DNA of 64,000 nucleotides from Collinsella aerofaciens (GTDB lineage: Bacteria; Actinomycetota; Coriobacteriia; Coriobacteriales; Coriobacteriaceae): contig JAJXHK010000001.1 in the NCBI GenBank assembly GCA_021639365.1, forward strand, positions 62,001-126,000, read 5' to 3'. Shown one piece after another: positions 61,678-64,000 of the stretch. A program made the position numbers and the translations under genes. The notes under the pieces were generated by a model. That model saw only the letters and a program-made list of their open reading frames with translations. It was not told the DNA's origin and did no database searches. Numbering within the stretch: the stretch's first letter is position 1; each line of letters begins with the position of its first letter.

Positions 61678-62559
61678 TTAAAGAATCTCGATCTCAAAGC
61701 CGCGAGTGACGGTCTCTCCCGGCTTGGCCACCAGGCAGCCACGCTTGTGCTCCAGAATATCGTCCTCGTCGGAGCAGGTGGACAGACCACCCCACGGTTC
61801 AACAGCCACAAAGTCGCCCTCGGGCTTGCTCCACACAATCAGGTACGGCATATCGGGGAACGTCAGGCGCACGCCCTTGTCCTCGGTCTTCTTGGTCAGC
61901 GTAACCACGCGGCTCTCGAGCACGTCAAAGATGGTCTCCGCGAAGTCAAAGAGTTCGTGGGTCAGCGGCAGGTCATGGCCAACCATCGGGTTCTTGCTGC
62001 GATGCTCAACATCAATCAGGCCCGTCGAGGGAACGGCAGTACAGAGCTCGGTGGCCTCACGCTGCTCAAAACGAAGCTCATAATCGTCATAAGACTCGCC
62101 CTCGTCGAGCGGGCACTTAAAGCCGGGGTGACCGCCCACAAAGAACGGCATGTCCTCGGTGCCCTCGTTGGTCACCTCATACGAAATGCTGATCTTTTTG
62201 CCATCGATCGCATAGCGCGCGGCGATCTTAAACGGGTATGGATACTGTTCGAGCAGCTCGGCGTGATCAGCAGAATCCAGGCTCAGCGCAACCATATTGT
62301 CGCCCTGCTCCTCGAGCTTCCACTCCTGTTTGCGGGCAAAACCGTGACGGGCAAGCTTAACCTCACGGCCGCCCATGGTCATTGCGCGGTCATCGCGAAG
62401 GCCACCGCAAATGGGGAAGCAAATGGGGGCTTGGCCCGACCAAACCGCCGGATCGCCCTGCCACAAATACTCACGGTCATCAGCCTTAATCGAAGTGAAC
62501 GAACCGCCTGTCGTGCTGAGAGCTACGCGGACAGCACCGTTATCAAGAACAAATTCCAT
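61678..62559 (-). CDS. lacX: Galactose mutarotase-like protein (LacX type)
   Basis: A 293-residue aldose 1-epimerase family protein: GGSFTSIKADDREYLWQGD, a HGFAR segment and GHPGFKCPLDEGE (His of the active site region). LacX-type proteins accompany lacABCD operons in lactococci, though their need there is unclear. It lies 53 bp upstream of lacC. ATG at 62559 follows GGGAAGG. It is separated from lacB by 370 bp with several hairpins. Confidence 0.85.
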   Translation of the reverse strand: MEFVLDNGAVRVALSTTGGSFTSIKADDREYLWQGDPAVWSGQAPICFPICGGLRDDRAMTMGGREVKLARHGFARKQEWKLEEQGDNMVALSLDSADHAELLEQYPYPFKIAARYAIDGKKISISYEVTNEGTEDMPFFVGGHPGFKCPLDEGESYDDYELRFEQREATELCTAVPSTGLIDVEHRSKNPMVGHDLPLTHELFDFAETIFDVLESRVVTLTKKTEDKGVRLTFPDMPYLIVWSKPEGDFVAVEPWGGLSTCSDEDDILEHKRGCLVAKPGETVTRGFEIEIL

Positions 62560-62691
62560 GGGAGCCTTCCCTTCCTCATGTCATTCGACACGAATCTTTG
62601 TACTTTATCGACAAAGGTAACGGGGCCCGCCCGCAAGCAACAGAGCAATGCTCGCCCGATCAGCCGACTCAATTGGGCTAATGGAAAACCG

Positions 62692-62722
62692 GCTCGCGCC
62701 CCTCACAGAAACGCGAGCCGTC
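62692..62722 (-). terminator. Hairpin between lacB and lacX
   Basis: GGCTCGCG and CGCGAGCC pair around a 13-nt loop; on the minus strand GGTTTTCC follows. A likely partial terminator inside the lac series. Confidence 0.6.
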
Positions 62723-62791
62723 ATTTGGACCTAAAAACAGTAAAAACAAAGGCAACCCCGCAGGTAGCCCCAACGTCAGCGAGCGGTGCTC

Positions 62792-62874
62792 AGGTGCCCC
62801 AGGTCGCCGCGTAAGAGGAGCGACGCGTACTTCATGTACGCGAGCGACGGTTTGAGCGGCGAGATGGGGTGCCT
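62792..62874 (+). repeat. Long palindrome, family 2, copy 2
   Basis: Outer AGGTGCCCCAGGTCGCCGC/GCGGCGAGATGGGGTGCCT (imperfect in the centre), inner GCGTAC-TTCAT-GTACGC. Internal loops GTAAGAGGAGCGAC on the left and GAGCGACGG on the right, as in 38643-38727. It is downstream of lacB. Confidence 0.65.
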
Positions 62875-62896
62875 GGGTGCCGCGCAGCGTCGGCCC

Positions 62897-62924
62897 GTTA
62901 CGCGGTTTGGTAAAACCGCGTAAC
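62897..62924 (-). terminator. Terminator of lacB, identical to that of lacC
   Basis: GTTACGCGGTTT-GGTA-AAACCGCGTAAC, 5 bp after the lacB stop. The flanking GCAGCGTCG is also shared with 60650-60658, so the module was duplicated. Confidence 0.7.
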
Positions 62925-62928
62925 CTCC

Positions 62929-63453
62929 TTAGTCGTGATACTCGCCGCGGTCCCACTTCTCGAGGAACTCGTCAAAGAAGTGCGGGTCAGCCTGAGCCTC
63001 GGCGTCGGCCTTGTTGCAGGCATCGATCTTGGCGATCAGGGCGTCGTGCTCGGGAGTCTTCTCGTAGGGCTCCTCCAGGAAGGCAAGCATGATATCGGCC
63101 ATCAGGAACTCGCCGGTGATCTTGCCGCCAAAGCCCACGATGTTGGCGTTGAGCTCGCGACGGGCATACAGGGCAGAGGTCATGTCGCGAACCAGAGCGC
63201 AGCGGGCGCCGGGAACCTTGTTGACGGCGTTGGTGATGCCGATGCCGGTGCCGCACAGGGCCACGCCAAAGTCGGCCTTGCCGCTGGCAACAGCCTCGCC
63301 CACGGCCTTACCGTAGATGGGATAGTGCGTACGGGTGTGGCTGTAGGTGCCGCAGTCGAGCACCTTGTAGCCAGCCTGCTCCAGGCGGTCGGCCAGATAG
63401 ATCTTCTCGTCCGTAACGATATGGTCGCAACCGATTGCGATGGTCTTCTTCAT
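62929..63453 (-). CDS. lacB: Galactose-6-phosphate isomerase subunit LacB
   Basis: A 174-residue RpiB-fold protein which with LacA converts galactose-6-phosphate to tagatose-6-phosphate. IAIGCDHIVTDEK, DCGTYSHTRTHYPIYG, CGTGIGITNAVNKVPG, LNANIVGFGGKITGE and the terminal FLEKWDRGEYHD agree with lactococcal LacB nearly residue for residue. The start at 63453 follows AAAGGACG. lacA lies 63 bp upstream. Confidence 0.95.
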   Translation of the reverse strand: MKKTIAIGCDHIVTDEKIYLADRLEQAGYKVLDCGTYSHTRTHYPIYGKAVGEAVASGKADFGVALCGTGIGITNAVNKVPGARCALVRDMTSALYARRELNANIVGFGGKITGEFLMADIMLAFLEEPYEKTPEHDALIAKIDACNKADAEAQADPHFFDEFLEKWDRGEYHD

Positions 63454-63516
63454 CAGAACGTCCTTTCGTCTGAATTCACAAGTTGAGGTAGAAGTTCGAG
63501 TTCTCGGTGGCTCTCG

Positions 63517-63945
63517 TTAGGCCATCTTGTTGAGCATGTCGACACGGATCTGGTGACGGCCGCCGGCGTACTGGGCGCGCAGGAACTCGCGGGCGATCTT
63601 CTTGGCGACCTCGGTGCCCACAACGCCCGGGCCCATGGTGACCATGCGCGAGCCGTTGTGCTCGCGGGTCATGTAGGCGGAACGCTCGTCGGAAATGTTG
63701 GCGACGACCATGCCCTTGATCTTGACGGCGGCCATATAGGAGCCGACGCCGTACTTATCGAATGCGAAGCCCTGGGAATCCTTGTGCTCCAGCAGGTCCT
63801 TGGCAACGGCGGTCGCGGAATCAACAAAGTCCGCGGCAGGGGTCTCGGAATAGTCGACGACCTCGTGACCGTCGGCGATGAGCATCTCCTTGATGGACTC
63901 CTTCATCGACATACCGTCGGCATCGGAAGCGATTACAACCCTCAT
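63517..63945 (-). CDS. lacA: Galactose-6-phosphate isomerase subunit LacA
   Basis: The 142-residue partner of LacB. MVVANISDERSAYMTREHN and the C-terminal GGRHQIRVDMLNKM are LacA hallmarks; FDKYGVGSYMAAVKIKG replaces the catalytic-cysteine loop of LacB, as in known heteromeric enzymes. ATG at 63945 has AAGGAGG upstream. It is the first visible gene of the lac series; genes for uptake (PTS) would be expected to the right. 63946-64000 holds only its leader. Confidence 0.95.
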   Translation of the reverse strand: MRVVIASDADGMSMKESIKEMLIADGHEVVDYSETPAADFVDSATAVAKDLLEHKDSQGFAFDKYGVGSYMAAVKIKGMVVANISDERSAYMTREHNGSRMVTMGPGVVGTEVAKKIAREFLRAQYAGGRHQIRVDMLNKMA

Positions 63946-64000
63946 GACATCCTCCTTGAGAGATACGCAGGTGCGTAGTTTCTGTTTGGAAGTGTTGAAT

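Overview
The window reads as a Coriobacteriia genome, most likely Collinsella, a gut anaerobe. Grounds: GC-rich coding DNA with strong GC3 bias, an oxygen-sensitive pyruvate formate-lyase route, agmatine catabolism flanked by membrane-spanning LuxR regulators typical of Coriobacteriia, and lac/tagatose and Leloir galactose genes. No rRNA, tRNA, CRISPR array or complete insertion sequence is visible. The genus call is inference from gene content.

Layout. 1-5.9 kb: partial ABC ATPase, a GyrI-like gene behind a LexA box, a ClC channel, a two-component system and an alkyltransferase. 6.3-11.6 kb: threonine pathway (lysC-asd leftward, thrC-thrB rightward; homoserine dehydrogenase is elsewhere). 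11.9-18.4 kb: engB, mtnN, pflA, degV and a pyruvate formate-lyase divided into two genes. 18.9-23.6 kb: MarR regulator and a heterodimeric ABC exporter. 24-31.8 kb: DAHP synthase, acetyltransferase, Schlafen-like protein, agmatine deiminase 1, a frameshifted LuxR gene and a DUF4143 ATPase. 32-44.3 kb: MATE transporter, amidohydrolase, two paralogous membrane LuxR regulators, two paralogous APC antiporters, agmatine deiminase 2 and putrescine carbamoyltransferase. 44.6-50.8 kb: BceAB-type ABC transporter, a NUDIX-Vsr fusion, an AraC regulator and a HAD phosphatase. 51-58.8 kb: class II aldolase with a divergent DeoR regulator, flavodiiron protein, and LacI regulator with galK-galT. 59.1-63.9 kb: second DUF4143 ATPase, then lacA-lacB-lacX-lacC.

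How it fits together. Agmatine is imported in exchange for putrescine, deiminated, and cleaved to putrescine and carbamoyl phosphate for ATP; carbamate kinase is not in the window. Galactose is handled by galKT, and galactose-6-phosphate by LacAB, LacC and probably the GatY-like aldolase at 51 kb. Pyruvate then goes to acetyl-CoA and formate through the split lyase.

The most unusual material is (i) the split pyruvate formate-lyase, (ii) the NUDIX-Vsr fusion, and (iii) the intergenic DNA, which carries several families of long palindromes. One family has conserved internal-loop motifs but locus-specific perfect arms. Another shows a compensatory base change and a conserved apical loop.
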